The position numbers and the translations under genes are program-made. This document shows, piece by piece, positions 16,714 through 25,885 of a stretch of 64,000 nt of DNA. Each line of letters opens with the position of its first letter. Position 1 is the first letter of the stretch. Below the pieces are notes generated by a model. That model did no database searches and was not told the DNA's origin. It was given only the letters and a program-made list of their open reading frames with translations. The DNA lies in NCBI GenBank assembly GCA_003611955.1, contig RAZE01000017.1:30527-94526 (forward strand), given 5' to 3'. The DNA comes from a bacterium 1XD8-76. GTDB taxonomy: Bacteria; Bacillota; Clostridia; Lachnospirales; Lachnospiraceae.

Positions 16714-17955
16714 ATGTACTCATTTGATGAAATACGGGCGGTGGATGCGGAGATTGCGGATGCCATCGTGGCGGAGCAGGAAAGACAGGAGAACCATATC
16801 GAGCTGATCGCCTCCGAAAACTGGGTAAGCAAAGCGGTGATGGCGGCGATGGGAAGTCCGCTGACGAACAAATACGCGGAGGGGTATCCGGGAAAACGTT
16901 ATTACGGCGGATGCGGCTGTGTGGATGTGGTGGAGAATCTGGCGAAAGAGCGGGCGAAAGAGCTCTTTGGCTGCGATTATGCGAACGTGCAGCCCCACTC
17001 CGGAGCGCAGGCGAATATGGCGGTGTTTTTCGCGGCTCTGGAACCCGGCGATACCTACATGGGGATGAATCTGGATCACGGCGGACATCTGTCCCACGGT
17101 TCACCGGTGAATATGTCCGGAAAATATTACAAGTGTGTGCCCTACGGCGTGAATGACGAAGGGTTTATCGACTATAATAAAGTGAGAGAGATCGCGCTGG
17201 AGTGCAGGCCCAAAATGATCATCGCGGGGGCTTCCGCTTACGCGAGAACCATTGACTTTAAGAAATTCCGCGAGATCGCGGATGAAGTGGGTGCGGTGCT
17301 GATGGTGGATATGGCGCATATCGCGGGCCTGGTGGCGGCCGGGGTACACCCGAGCCCGATCCCCTATGCGGATGTGACGACGACGACGACTCACAAGACG
17401 CTGCGCGGTCCCAGAGGCGGCATGATCCTCTGCAACCAGGAGGCGGCAGACCGGTTTAACTTCAACAAGGCGATCTTCCCGGGGACCCAGGGCGGCCCGC
17501 TGATGCACGTGATCGCTGCGAAGGCGGTCTGCTTCAAGGAGGCGCTCGCGCCGTCGTTCAAAGAATATCAGCAGCAGATCGTGGACAACGCCCAGGCGCT
17601 CTGCAGGGGGCTGATGGCCAGAGGCGTGGACATCGTCTCCGGCGGCACGGACAATCACCTGATGCTGGTGGATCTGAGCAGAAAGGGACTGACGGGAAAA
17701 GCCATCGAGAAACTTCTCGACGAGGCCCACATCACGGCGAATAAAAATACGATCCCCAACGATCCGCAGAAACCGTTTGTCACAAGCGGTATCCGGCTGG
17801 GGACTCCCGCGGTGACATCCCGCGGCATGAAGACCGAAGATATGGACAGGATCGCGGAGGCGATCACGCTGATCATCGACGGCGGCGAGGAGAAAGTGCC
17901 CGAGGCCAGGGCGATCGTAAAGAGCCTTACGGATAAATATCCGTTAAATCAATAA
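16714..17955 (+). CDS. glyA: Serine hydroxymethyltransferase
   Basis: The 413-residue PLP enzyme converts serine and tetrahydrofolate to glycine and methylene-THF. Visible family motifs are [10 protein letters not shown] near the N-terminus, [23 protein letters not shown], the [13 protein letters not shown]sp/His pair and the PLP lysine motif [14 protein letters not shown]. Full length. It is followed after 49 bases by the split transketolase genes, so the three probably share a transcript linking pentose phosphates and one-carbon supply. Confidence 0.98.
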   Translation: MYSFDEIRAVDAEIADAIVAEQERQENHIELIASENWVSKAVMAAMGSPLTNKYAEGYPGKRYYGGCGCVDVVENLAKERAKELFGCDYANVQPHSGAQANMAVFFAALEPGDTYMGMNLDHGGHLSHGSPVNMSGKYYKCVPYGVNDEGFIDYNKVREIALECRPKMIIAGASAYARTIDFKKFREIADEVGAVLMVDMAHIAGLVAAGVHPSPIPYADVTTTTTHKTLRGPRGGMILCNQEAADRFNFNKAIFPGTQGGPLMHVIAAKAVCFKEALAPSFKEYQQQIVDNAQALCRGLMARGVDIVSGGTDNHLMLVDLSRKGLTGKAIEKLLDEAHITANKNTIPNDPQKPFVTSGIRLGTPAVTSRGMKTEDMDRIAEAITLIIDGGEEKVPEARAIVKSLTDKYPLNQ

Positions 17956-18004
17956 AACAGCATCGGTGCAGGCGGATGCGGAATTAAAAATAGGAGAATG
18001 AAAG

Positions 18005-18847
18005 ATGACAAACTTGGAACTTCAGAAAACAGCTAATGAGGTTCGTAAAGGAATTGTGAAAGCCGTTCACAGTGCGAAAGCCGGACATCCCGGCGGATCC
18101 CTGTCCGCGGCAGACCTCTTTACCTACCTGTACTTCGAGGAGATGAATATCGACCCGAAAAATCCGAAAATGGAAGACCGCGATCGTTTCGTGCTCTCCA
18201 AGGGACATACGGCTCCGGGCCTTTATTCCGCGCTGGCGAACAGGGGATACTTCCCGGTGGAAGAGCTTTTGACATTGCGCCATGTGGGTTCCAGACTGCA
18301 GGGGCATCCCTGTATGCAGGAAACCCCCGGCGTCGATATGTCTTCCGGTTCCCTGGGACAGGGACTCTCCGCGGCGGTAGGTATGGCGCTGGCGGCCAGG
18401 ATGGACGGCAAGGAGTACAGGACGTATGCGCTTCTCGGCGACGGCGAGATCCAGGAGGGGCAGATCTGGGAAGCAGCGATGTTTGCGGGAGCCAGAAAAC
18501 TGGACAACCTGGTGGTGATCGTGGACAACAACGGCCTGCAGATCGACGGTAAGATCGAGGACGTATGTTCCCCTTATCCGATCGATAAGAAGTTTGAGGC
18601 ATTCAACTTTCATGTGATCAATATCGACGCCCACAATTTCGATGAGATCCGCGCGGCGATGAAGGAGGCCAGGGAGACAAAGGGCATGCCCACGGCGATC
18701 GTCATGAAGAGCACAAAGGGCAAAGGAGTGTCCTTCATGGAGAACAACGCGGGATGGCACGGCAAGGCGCCCAACGACGAGGAGTTCGCGACCGCGATGG
18801 CCGACCTCGAAAAAATCGAAGAAGAATGGAAGAAAGCGGGTGAATGA
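18005..18847 (+). CDS. Transketolase, N-terminal (TPP-binding) subunit
   Basis: The 280-residue subunit corresponds to the first half of transketolase. It has the TPP/Mg region GHPGGSLSAADL, KGHTAPGLYSAL, GSLGQGLSAAVGMALA and the GDGEIQEGQIWEAAM...NNGLQ motif. It needs the next gene product to make an active enzyme; split transketolases are common in Clostridia and archaea. AGGAG lies seven bases before the start. The stop overlaps the following start by four bases (ATGA), consistent with equal expression. Confidence 0.95.
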   Translation: MTNLELQKTANEVRKGIVKAVHSAKAGHPGGSLSAADLFTYLYFEEMNIDPKNPKMEDRDRFVLSKGHTAPGLYSALANRGYFPVEELLTLRHVGSRLQGHPCMQETPGVDMSSGSLGQGLSAAVGMALAARMDGKEYRTYALLGDGEIQEGQIWEAAMFAGARKLDNLVVIVDNNGLQIDGKIEDVCSPYPIDKKFEAFNFHVINIDAHNFDEIRAAMKEARETKGMPTAIVMKSTKGKGVSFMENNAGWHGKAPNDEEFATAMADLEKIEEEWKKAGE

Positions 18848-19791
18848 TCATGGCAGATGTAAAGAAAATTGCAACAAGAGAAAGTTATGGCAATGCACTT
18901 GCCGCATGCGGTGCGAAATATCCGAATCTGGTGGTTCTGGATGCCGATCTGGCGGGCGCGACGAAGACCGGCGTCTTCCAGAAAGCATTCCCTGACAGAC
19001 ATATCGACTGCGGTATCGCGGAATGCAATATGACGGGCATCGCGGCAGGTCTTGCTACCTGCGGAAAGATCCCGTTCATCAGTTCGTTTGCGATGTTCGC
19101 GGCGGGCAGAAACTTTGAACAGGTTCGCAATTCCATCGGTTATCCTCACCTGAACGTGAAGATCGGTGCAACCCACGCGGGCATCACGGTGGGCGAGGAC
19201 GGCGCCACCCACCAGTGCAACGAGGACGTGGCGTTGATGCGCACGATCCCTGGCATGACTGTCATCGTTCCGGCGGACGATGTGGAGGCGAAGGCTGCAG
19301 TGGAAGCAGCGATCAACTATGAGGGTCCCGTGTATCTGAGATTCGGCCGCGCGGCTGTTCCGGTGATCAACGACAACCCGGACTACAAGTTTGAGATCGG
19401 CAGGGGCGTTGTGTTAAAAGAAGGAAAAGATGTGACCATCGTCGCTTCCGGTATCTGCGTGGCGGAAGCCCTGGCGGCGGCGGAGAAGCTGGCGGCGGAC
19501 GGCGTGGACGCGGAAGTTATCAATATCCATACGATCAAGCCGTTGGATGAGGATCTGATCGTTGCCTCGGCAAAGAAGACCGGCAGGGTCATCACCGTGG
19601 AAGAGCACTCCGTGATCGGGGGCCTGGGCAGCGCTGTCTGCGACGCACTGTGCGCGAAACAGCCGACTCCGGTCCTGAAGATCGGCGTGAATGACACCTT
19701 CGGAGAGTCCGGCCCCGCGGCGGCGCTTGTGGTAAAATACGGCCTGGACGGCGAGAGCATCTATCGGAAGGCGAAAGAGTTTTTAGAGTAG
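18844..19791 (+). CDS. Transketolase, C-terminal (pyrimidine-binding) subunit
   Basis: The 315-residue second half of transketolase contains the pyrimidine-binding module (DADLAGATKTGVFQKAFPDR, CGIAECNMTGIAAGLA with the conserved Glu, GATHAGITVGEDGATHQ) and the C-terminal transketolase domain (about 190-310, TVEEHSVIGGLGSAV). It is translationally coupled to the N-terminal subunit through a 4-base overlap; ATG 18850 is an alternative start. An intrinsic terminator follows at 19813. Confidence 0.95.
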   Translation: MIMADVKKIATRESYGNALAACGAKYPNLVVLDADLAGATKTGVFQKAFPDRHIDCGIAECNMTGIAAGLATCGKIPFISSFAMFAAGRNFEQVRNSIGYPHLNVKIGATHAGITVGEDGATHQCNEDVALMRTIPGMTVIVPADDVEAKAAVEAAINYEGPVYLRFGRAAVPVINDNPDYKFEIGRGVVLKEGKDVTIVASGICVAEALAAAEKLAADGVDAEVINIHTIKPLDEDLIVASAKKTGRVITVEEHSVIGGLGSAVCDALCAKQPTPVLKIGVNDTFGESGPAAALVVKYGLDGESIYRKAKEFLE

Positions 19792-19812
19792 AATAGTATG
19801 GCGAAATATCAG

Positions 19813-19840
19813 GGGGGAGCGGAATACTTCCCCTTGTTTT
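19813..19840 (+). terminator. Intrinsic terminator of the glyA-transketolase operon
   Basis: GGGGGAG (19813-19819) pairs with CTTCCCC (19827-19833, one G-T), followed by TTGTTTT. Confidence 0.75.
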
Positions 19841-19883
19841 ATGTGCGAACATCCCGGATGAAAAGAAAGGAGCGGTTGCTGAA

Positions 19884-21911
19884 ATGAAATGGAATAAAAT
19901 GCTGCACGGAGGGGATTACAACCCGGAACAATGGCTGGACAGGCCGGATATATTGGCGGAAGATATTGCTCTGATGAAAAAAGCGGGTATAAACTGTATG
20001 ACGCTGGGAGTTTTTTCCTGGTCGATGCTGGAGCCGGAGGAGGGAGTATACCGGTTGCAGTGGCTGGAGGATATCATCGACAGACTGTATGAAGCAGGGA
20101 TCAGTACGATACTGGCGACGCCGACAGGCGGGCTGCCCCATTGGCTGACGAAAGATTTCCCGGAAGTGATGCAGGTAAGGGAAGATGGCGGAAGGAATCT
20201 GCCGGGAAAAAGGCATAATTTCTGTTATACTTCGAAAAAGATGAGGGAGAGGACGAAAGAAATAGACGGAAAGCTGGCGGAAATGTCCCTGCGGCATCCG
20301 GGAATTATCCTGTGGCATATTTCCAACGAGCTGGGGGGAAATTTTGCGGACGGCGCCTGCCATTGTGATGAGTGCCAGAGAGCGTTCAGGGAATGGCTGA
20401 AAAGAAAGTACGGTACGCTGCAGGAGCTGAATAAAGCCTGGTGGACGACGTTCTGGAGCCGCAGATATACGGACTGGGAACAGATCCATAGTCCGACGCC
20501 CGGCGGGGAGTGCCTGGTTCACGGGTTGAATCTGGACTGGCGCAGGTTTGTGACCTGTCAGATGACGGATTTTCTGAGATGGGAGAAGGCGGCGCTCAGA
20601 GAGTATTCGTCTCTGCCGGTGACGACAAACTTTATGTATTTTTTCAAACCCTTAGATTACTGTGAAATGCAGAAGGAAGTGGATGTCATATCCTGGGATT
20701 CTTATCCGTTCTGGCATAAGGAAAAGGACGAGGTTCCGATGGCGGTGAAGGCGGCGGCATATCACAGTATGATGAGGAGCATGAAAAAGAAGCCGTTTTT
20801 ATTGATGGAGAGTACGCCTTCTGCCGTAAGCTGGAGGAACTGTAATCCGCTTAAAAGACCGGGTATGCATATGCTTTCGTCAATGCAGGCGGTCGCCTAC
20901 GGATCCAATACGGTGCAGTATTTTCAGTGGAGGAAGGGAAGAGGAGCCTTTGAAAAATTCCACGGGGCGGTACTGGATCATAAAAACGGGGAGAATACAA
21001 GGACATTTCGGGAAGTGGCGGAGGTGGGACTTCGTCTGGCAAAGACGCAGAAGCAGATCGTGGGTTCCTGCAACCGGGCGGAAATCGCCATGATTTTTGA
21101 CTGGGAGAACTGGTGGGCTTTGGAGGACGCGGCTGGACCGAGATTGGATATAAACTATAAAAGAGTATTTTTGAAACATTACCGCGCTTTTTGGGAGATG
21201 GGAATAGATGTGGATATCGTCAATATGGACGGTGAATTGAAAGATTACCGCATGGTGATCGCACCGCTCAATTATCTGTATAAAAAGGGGTATGCGGATA
21301 AGGTGGAACGATATGTGGAGAGCGGAGGGGTTTATGTGACGACCTGTTTCAGCGGAATCGTGGATGAAAACGATCTCTGTTTTATCGGAGAACATCCTCT
21401 GGGCAAAGTGTTGGGAATCCGGTCGGAGGAGATCGATGCGCCCGGGGAGGAATTTCGGAACCTGGTGGATTTTCATGGGAAATGGTATAATACGGGAGAA
21501 CTCTGCGAGATAGTACATAATGAAAACGGGCAGACGTTAGCCGCTTATGAAAAGGAATACTATGCCGGAAGTCCGGCGGTGATAAAAAATGAATTTGGGA
21601 GGGGGAACGCCTATTATCTGGCGGCGGAATTTGAGCAGGTATTTTATAATGATTTTTACGGAGGCCTCATGGAAGAGATGGGTATAGAGAATCCGCTTTC
21701 GGCAAAGCTGCCTTACGGAGTGACCATATCGGAGCGGAAAGGGGAGAGAGATATTATTTTCCTGCAGAATTTCCGGGATGAAAATATGGAAGTGGAAACG
21801 GCAGGAAGATATGAGGAGACGGATACGGGAATGTTATGGGAGGGAAAGATAACGCTCGGAGCCTTTGAATGCAAGATTTTACAGAGGATGGAAGGAAAGG
21901 TAAATGAGTAA
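19884..21911 (+). CDS. GH42 beta-galactosidase
   Basis: The 675-residue glycoside hydrolase removes terminal beta-galactose. It starts with the family motif HGGDYNPEQW. The acid/base is E149 (HISNELGG) and the nucleophile E309 (LLMESTPS). The structural zinc cysteines C114, C159, C161 and C164 are all present. The trimerisation and C-terminal domains follow and the length is normal. There is no signal peptide, so it acts inside the cell on imported oligosaccharide. Its 3' end overlaps the AraC gene by eight bases. In bifidobacteria, GH42 enzymes act on lacto-N-tetraose and galactooligosaccharides; the rest of the locus fits such substrates. Confidence 0.96.
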   Translation: MKWNKMLHGGDYNPEQWLDRPDILAEDIALMKKAGINCMTLGVFSWSMLEPEEGVYRLQWLEDIIDRLYEAGISTILATPTGGLPHWLTKDFPEVMQVREDGGRNLPGKRHNFCYTSKKMRERTKEIDGKLAEMSLRHPGIILWHISNELGGNFADGACHCDECQRAFREWLKRKYGTLQELNKAWWTTFWSRRYTDWEQIHSPTPGGECLVHGLNLDWRRFVTCQMTDFLRWEKAALREYSSLPVTTNFMYFFKPLDYCEMQKEVDVISWDSYPFWHKEKDEVPMAVKAAAYHSMMRSMKKKPFLLMESTPSAVSWRNCNPLKRPGMHMLSSMQAVAYGSNTVQYFQWRKGRGAFEKFHGAVLDHKNGENTRTFREVAEVGLRLAKTQKQIVGSCNRAEIAMIFDWENWWALEDAAGPRLDINYKRVFLKHYRAFWEMGIDVDIVNMDGELKDYRMVIAPLNYLYKKGYADKVERYVESGGVYVTTCFSGIVDENDLCFIGEHPLGKVLGIRSEEIDAPGEEFRNLVDFHGKWYNTGELCEIVHNENGQTLAAYEKEYYAGSPAVIKNEFGRGNAYYLAAEFEQVFYNDFYGGLMEEMGIENPLSAKLPYGVTISERKGERDIIFLQNFRDENMEVETAGRYEETDTGMLWEGKITLGAFECKILQRMEGKVNE

Positions 21912-22845
21912 GAGCAAAAAGGCTAAAATAGAATTCCGCCATTACCAGATGCCTCCGAATTGTCCGGTCCTCGCCCTGCTTGGGGAGAAATGGGTACAGG
22001 TATATGGGCGGGATATTGATTATCTGCATTTTCACAATTATCTGGAAGTGGGATATTGCTATAGTGGAACAGGGACAATGACTCTCAACGGGCAGGAATG
22101 CCGTTTCGGGGAAGAGGAGTGCTTTACGGTGATTCCGGCTAATTATCTCCATACAACGAATTCCGATCCGGGGAAAAGCTGTAAATGGGAGTATTTGTTT
22201 ATTGATGTGGAGGGGGTTTTTGATGAAATCAGTCAGTCGGGAAGATATGACCAGAGAGAGCGCATGGTACAGGAGATCAATTCCCGTGCGGTGTTGCGAA
22301 AGGCTGAGGATTTTCCGGAAATGGCAGGGATGATCCGGAAAATCCTGGAGATTATGCGCCAGAAGAAAGTATATTATGTGGAAGAGGCAAAGGGAATGCT
22401 GACGGCATTTCTGATCAATATTGCCAGGGAAAGCAGGGAATGGGATGGGGTCGGCATAGAATTCCAGGGGCGTATTGCGGCTCCGGTCTGCCTGGCCATG
22501 GATTTTATAGGGCTTCACTATATGGAATCGTTAAAGACAGAGGACCTGGCCGGTGTCTGTCATATCAGCGAAGCCCATCTGCGGAGATTGTTTTCTTTTT
22601 ATCTGAAGATGAGCCCTCTGGAATATATTAATCTGGTTCGGATACAGATGGCGTGCGGTTATCTGAAGACAACGGATGGTCAGGTGGCGGATATTGCTTA
22701 TAAATGCGGGTTTCCGACACTTTCGACGTTCAATCGGAATTTTAAGAAGATACAGGGTTCCTCCCCGAACAAATGGAGGAAAAATCCCCAAAATTATGAA
22801 CAGCAGCTTCTTCAGTTCAGAATACAGTTTGAAAAGGGATGGTAA
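21904..22845 (+). CDS. AraC-family transcriptional regulator with cupin sensor
   Basis: The 313-residue protein has an N-terminal cupin-type sugar-sensing domain (YLHFHNYLEVGYCYSGTGTM) and a C-terminal double HTH of the AraC type (LCHISEAHLRRLFSF-like first helix pair; QVADIAYKCGFPTLSTFNRN second). It overlaps the GH42 gene by eight bases and lies upstream of the sugar importer, so it most likely controls this galactoside locus. Two direct repeats 21 bp apart next to the importer promoter (23421-23451) are good candidates for its binding half-sites. Confidence 0.93.
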   Translation: MSKSKKAKIEFRHYQMPPNCPVLALLGEKWVQVYGRDIDYLHFHNYLEVGYCYSGTGTMTLNGQECRFGEEECFTVIPANYLHTTNSDPGKSCKWEYLFIDVEGVFDEISQSGRYDQRERMVQEINSRAVLRKAEDFPEMAGMIRKILEIMRQKKVYYVEEAKGMLTAFLINIARESREWDGVGIEFQGRIAAPVCLAMDFIGLHYMESLKTEDLAGVCHISEAHLRRLFSFYLKMSPLEYINLVRIQMACGYLKTTDGQVADIAYKCGFPTLSTFNRNFKKIQGSSPNKWRKNPQNYEQQLLQFRIQFEKGW

Positions 22846-22881
22846 AGCCGTGGCCGGTATTTGCGGAGAAAGGGAAAAAGG

Positions 22882-23406
22882 ATGTATAATGCCAGAGTGG
22901 TGCAGCAGGTCAGAAGAAAAGAAAAGGCGATGACAGGAGTACTGAAAAAGGTGATACTTCTGCTTGCCGTATTGTTTGTGGTGATGGGTATCACAATTTC
23001 GCAGGGATTTATGCTTTCGGGATTTCTTGCGGCAGGGCTCTATTTTATCTATGATGCCTTAAGCAGGAAGGAATATGAATATGTTTTGGAGGAAGGCAGG
23101 CTGCAGATCAGCGTAATCTTTGGAAGGCGTTACCGAAAGGAAGTACATGTGCTTGATCTGAAGGATATGGAAGTTGTGGCGCCGAGCCGCCATGACAAAG
23201 TTGCGAAATATTTAAAAAGAGGAGGAACCGAAAGACTTCCCAAGTATGACTATACTTCCTATGAAGAGAATGTGCCTTATTATACGATGATCGTGATGGA
23301 GGACAGACAAAAGATCAAGATCCTGATGGATTTGAATGAGGAAATGCTTGAGTGCATGAAAAGAATGTATCCGGACAGGGTGTTTTGGGGAACGGAATCC
23401 AAATAA
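22882..23406 (+). CDS. Small two-helix membrane protein (DUF6106-like)
   Basis: The 174-residue protein starts at ATG 22882 (AAAGGG seven bases before). It has a basic N-terminus, two adjacent hydrophobic helices (about 21-60, VILLLAVLFVVMGITI and FMLSGFLAAGLYFIY), and a soluble C-terminal region that repeats a PH-like strand pattern (YEYVLEEGRLQISVIFGRR). The layout resembles DUF6106 proteins of Lachnospiraceae; that match is tentative. It lies between the AraC gene and the importer promoter. Its role in the locus, if any, is unknown. Confidence 0.65.
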   Translation: MYNARVVQQVRRKEKAMTGVLKKVILLLAVLFVVMGITISQGFMLSGFLAAGLYFIYDALSRKEYEYVLEEGRLQISVIFGRRYRKEVHVLDLKDMEVVAPSRHDKVAKYLKRGGTERLPKYDYTSYEENVPYYTMIVMEDRQKIKILMDLNEEMLECMKRMYPDRVFWGTESK

Positions 23407-23420
23407 CCTAAAAGATTGAA

Positions 23421-23482
23421 AATGCATATTAAATGTTTGCAAATGCACACTATTGACGTCAACTTTTATGTATAATTATAAA
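23421..23482 (+). promoter_or_regulatory. Sugar importer promoter with two 21-bp-spaced direct repeats
   Basis: Promoter: TTGACG (23453-23458), 18-base spacer, TATAAA (23477-23482); an overlapping TATAAT sits at 23471. Just upstream, AATGCATATT (23421-23430) and AATGCACACT (23442-23451) are direct repeats exactly two helical turns apart, with a third AAATG (23431) between them. The second repeat abuts the -35. This is the usual geometry for activation by an AraC-type protein. The -35 also lies within a TTGACGTCAA palindrome. Confidence 0.6.
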
Positions 23483-23499
23483 GAAATAAAAAATAGTCA

Positions 23500-23526
23500 G
23501 GCGTGGACAGCACATGTCTGCACGCC
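23500..23526 (+). other. 5'-UTR hairpin before the sugar-binding lipoprotein gene
   Basis: GGCGTG and CACGCC pair, continued inside by GACA/TGTC with a two-base bulge, ending nine bases before the AAAGGAGG site. It may stabilise the abundant mRNA; no regulatory ligand is suggested. Confidence 0.4.
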
Positions 23527-23552
23527 GACAGAAAAAAGGAGGAATTATAGCA

Positions 23553-24902
23553 ATGAAAAAGAAAATTCTTGCAGTGTTGCTCACAGGCGTCATGGTAATG
23601 TCGCTTACTGCATGCGGCGGCTCGACAGAAGAGGCTCCGTCAGACGGGGGGGCAGCGTCGACAGATGAGGCAGGTGCGGCAGATGGGGCGGCGGCATCCG
23701 AGGGCGGCGATACATTGACCGTCTGGACATGGGATCAGAACTTTAACATCAAAGCGATGAACATGGCGGGAGAGCAGTATGCGAAAGATCATCCGGGATT
23801 TTCGGTAAACGTGATCGAGACTTCTTCAGATGACTGCCAGACCAAGCTTTCGACCTGCGCGCAGAGCGGCGACTACAGCACGATGCCGGATATTGTCCTG
23901 ATGCAGGACAACAGCTACCAGAAATTTCTTTTAAGCTATCCGGATGCGTTCACAGATCTGAGCAGCATGGATATCAACTGGGATGATTTCGGGGCACTGA
24001 AGCAGTCCTATTCCATGAAGGACGGCGTGCATTACGGCGTTCCGTTTGACAACGGCGGATGTATTGCCTGCTACCGCACGGATGTCCTGGAGGAGGCTGG
24101 ATATACGATTGACGATCTGACCGACATCACATGGTCCAGATTCATGGAGATCGGCAAAGATGTCCATGAAAAGACCGGCAAGTATCTGCTGACCAGCGAA
24201 GCGACAGGCGGCGATACCATCATGATGATGATCCAGTCCTGCGGAGCCAACTGGGTAGATGATGAAGGAAAAGCTTACATCGCAGGAAATGAAGTGGGCG
24301 AAAAGTGTGTTGACATCTATGCGGAAATGATTCAGAACGATGTCGTAAAACTGGTAAATAACTGGGATGAGTATATTTCGACTATCACCAGCGGCGAGGC
24401 GGCCGGTGTTGTAAACGGTAACTGGATCACAGCTACGCTGATGGGTACTGAAGACCAGAAGGGTCTGTGGGAGATCACCAACCTGCCCAAGGTTGACGGT
24501 GTGGACAGCGCTACAAACTATGCAAACAACGGCGGTTCTTCCTGGTACATAACAAGCAACTGCCAGAATGTGGAACTTGCCATGGATTTCCTTGCGAAGA
24601 CGTTTGGATCCAGCACGGAGTTCTATGATGCGATCCTTCCTGAGACCGGAGCGGTGGCATGTTATCTGCCGGCAGGGGAATCTACAGTTTATAATGAGCC
24701 CAACGCATTCTTCAATGACCAGCCGATCTTTGCTACGATCGTTGAGTACTCTTCACACATTCCGTCCTTCAAGAGTACGCCGTATCACTATGAGGCGAGA
24801 GAAGTAGTCAATACGGCGATTGTTAATATTGTAAACGGAACCGACAAGGCGGCAGCGCTTGATGAGGCACAGTCGACGTTAGAGTTCAAGATGACAGAAT
24901 AG
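23553..24902 (+). CDS. Sugar ABC transporter substrate-binding lipoprotein
   Basis: The 449-residue extracellular binding protein has a lipoprotein signal (MKKKILAVLLTGVMVMSLTAC, lipobox LTAC), an Asp/Glu/Ala/Gly-rich linker (about 22-55) and a type-1 SBP fold (LTVWTWDQNFNIKAMN onward). It captures an oligosaccharide for the two permeases downstream. Beside GH112 and an N-acetylhexosamine kinase-like gene, galacto-N-biose/lacto-N-biose or longer host glycans are the best guess. ATG 23553 follows AAAGGAGG. The gene is framed by a strong promoter and a 15-bp 3' hairpin, which suggests higher expression than the permeases. Confidence 0.93.
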   Translation: MKKKILAVLLTGVMVMSLTACGGSTEEAPSDGGAASTDEAGAADGAAASEGGDTLTVWTWDQNFNIKAMNMAGEQYAKDHPGFSVNVIETSSDDCQTKLSTCAQSGDYSTMPDIVLMQDNSYQKFLLSYPDAFTDLSSMDINWDDFGALKQSYSMKDGVHYGVPFDNGGCIACYRTDVLEEAGYTIDDLTDITWSRFMEIGKDVHEKTGKYLLTSEATGGDTIMMMIQSCGANWVDDEGKAYIAGNEVGEKCVDIYAEMIQNDVVKLVNNWDEYISTITSGEAAGVVNGNWITATLMGTEDQKGLWEITNLPKVDGVDSATNYANNGGSSWYITSNCQNVELAMDFLAKTFGSSTEFYDAILPETGAVACYLPAGESTVYNEPNAFFNDQPIFATIVEYSSHIPSFKSTPYHYEAREVVNTAIVNIVNGTDKAAALDEAQSTLEFKMTE

Positions 24903-24918
24903 ATATCATGCAGTTATG

Positions 24919-24952
24919 AACATAGGGGAACTGTAGACAGTTCCCCTATGTT
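24919..24952 (+). terminator. Long perfect hairpin between binding-protein and permease genes
   Basis: A 15-bp perfect stem (AACATAGGGGAACTG with its complement) and TAGA loop, with no T tract after it. Such hairpins usually protect the binding-protein mRNA 3' end or give partial termination, lowering permease expression. Confidence 0.7.
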
Positions 24953-24991
24953 GGCATAAGGTTGTATTTTAAAGAAAAGGGGGCTTGTATT

Positions 24992-25885
24992 GTGGATGCC
25001 AAGAAAAAAGGAATGACGCTTCTTGCCAAACAGAGAGCCGCAGGGTGGGTATTCCTGACACCTGCAGCGCTTATGATCGCGATCATGAGTTTCTATCCCA
25101 TGGTGAGAGCGTTTTTAATATCTCTTCAGAAGGGAACCGGCGCGAACATGCAGTTTACCGGTTTCAGCAACTATCAGAGAATTCTTGCAGACAAGGTATT
25201 TCAGCAGTCCATCGGAAATACGTTTTTATATCTGATCATTCAGGTACCGATCATGCTGGTGCTTGCAATTTTGCTGGCGCAGCTTTTAAATAATAAGGAT
25301 TTGAGATTCAAAGGGTTTTTTCGTACCTGTGTTTTCCTGCCCTGTGCCACGTCGTTAGTATCCTATGCATTGATCTTCCGTTCACTGTTTGCGACGGACG
25401 GACTGGTAAACAGCATATTGATGAAGTTACATATTTTAGATCAGGGGTACAATTTCCTGGGAAACACACTGAGTGCAAAGATTGTCATTATTATAGCGTT
25501 AGTCTGGAGATGGACGGGATATAACATGGTGTTCTATCTGGCGGCGTTGCAGAATATAGAGTATTCCGTATATGAGGCAGCAAAAATAGATGGTGCAAAC
25601 GGATGGAAAACTTTCTGGGGCATTACGGTTCCGCTGCTTAGGCCTACGATCATCATGACATTTATCATGTCCATCAACGGTACTCTGCAGCTGTTTGATG
25701 AATCGGTGAACCTGACAAAGGGCGGTCCTGCCAATACGACCATCACCATGTCGCACTATATTTATAATACATGCTTTATCAATGTGCCAAACTTCGGATA
25801 CGCTTCGGCGATGTCCTTCCTTGTATTTATAATGGTGGCGGTTCTGGCATTTATCAATTTGAAAGTAGGTGATACACGTGACTGA
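24992..25885 (+). CDS. Sugar ABC transporter permease 1 (MalF/UgpA type)
   Basis: The 297-residue inner-membrane protein has six expected helices (first about WVFLTPAALMIAIMSFYP) and the EAA loop EAAKIDGANGWKTFWGITVP that docks the ATPase. GTG 24992 is chosen because GGGGG lies about nine bases before it; ATG 25013 is an alternative. It overlaps permease 2 by eight bases. It forms the heterodimeric channel of a CUT1-type importer. Confidence 0.93.
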   Translation: MDAKKKGMTLLAKQRAAGWVFLTPAALMIAIMSFYPMVRAFLISLQKGTGANMQFTGFSNYQRILADKVFQQSIGNTFLYLIIQVPIMLVLAILLAQLLNNKDLRFKGFFRTCVFLPCATSLVSYALIFRSLFATDGLVNSILMKLHILDQGYNFLGNTLSAKIVIIIALVWRWTGYNMVFYLAALQNIEYSVYEAAKIDGANGWKTFWGITVPLLRPTIIMTFIMSINGTLQLFDESVNLTKGGPANTTITMSHYIYNTCFINVPNFGYASAMSFLVFIMVAVLAFINLKVGDTRD

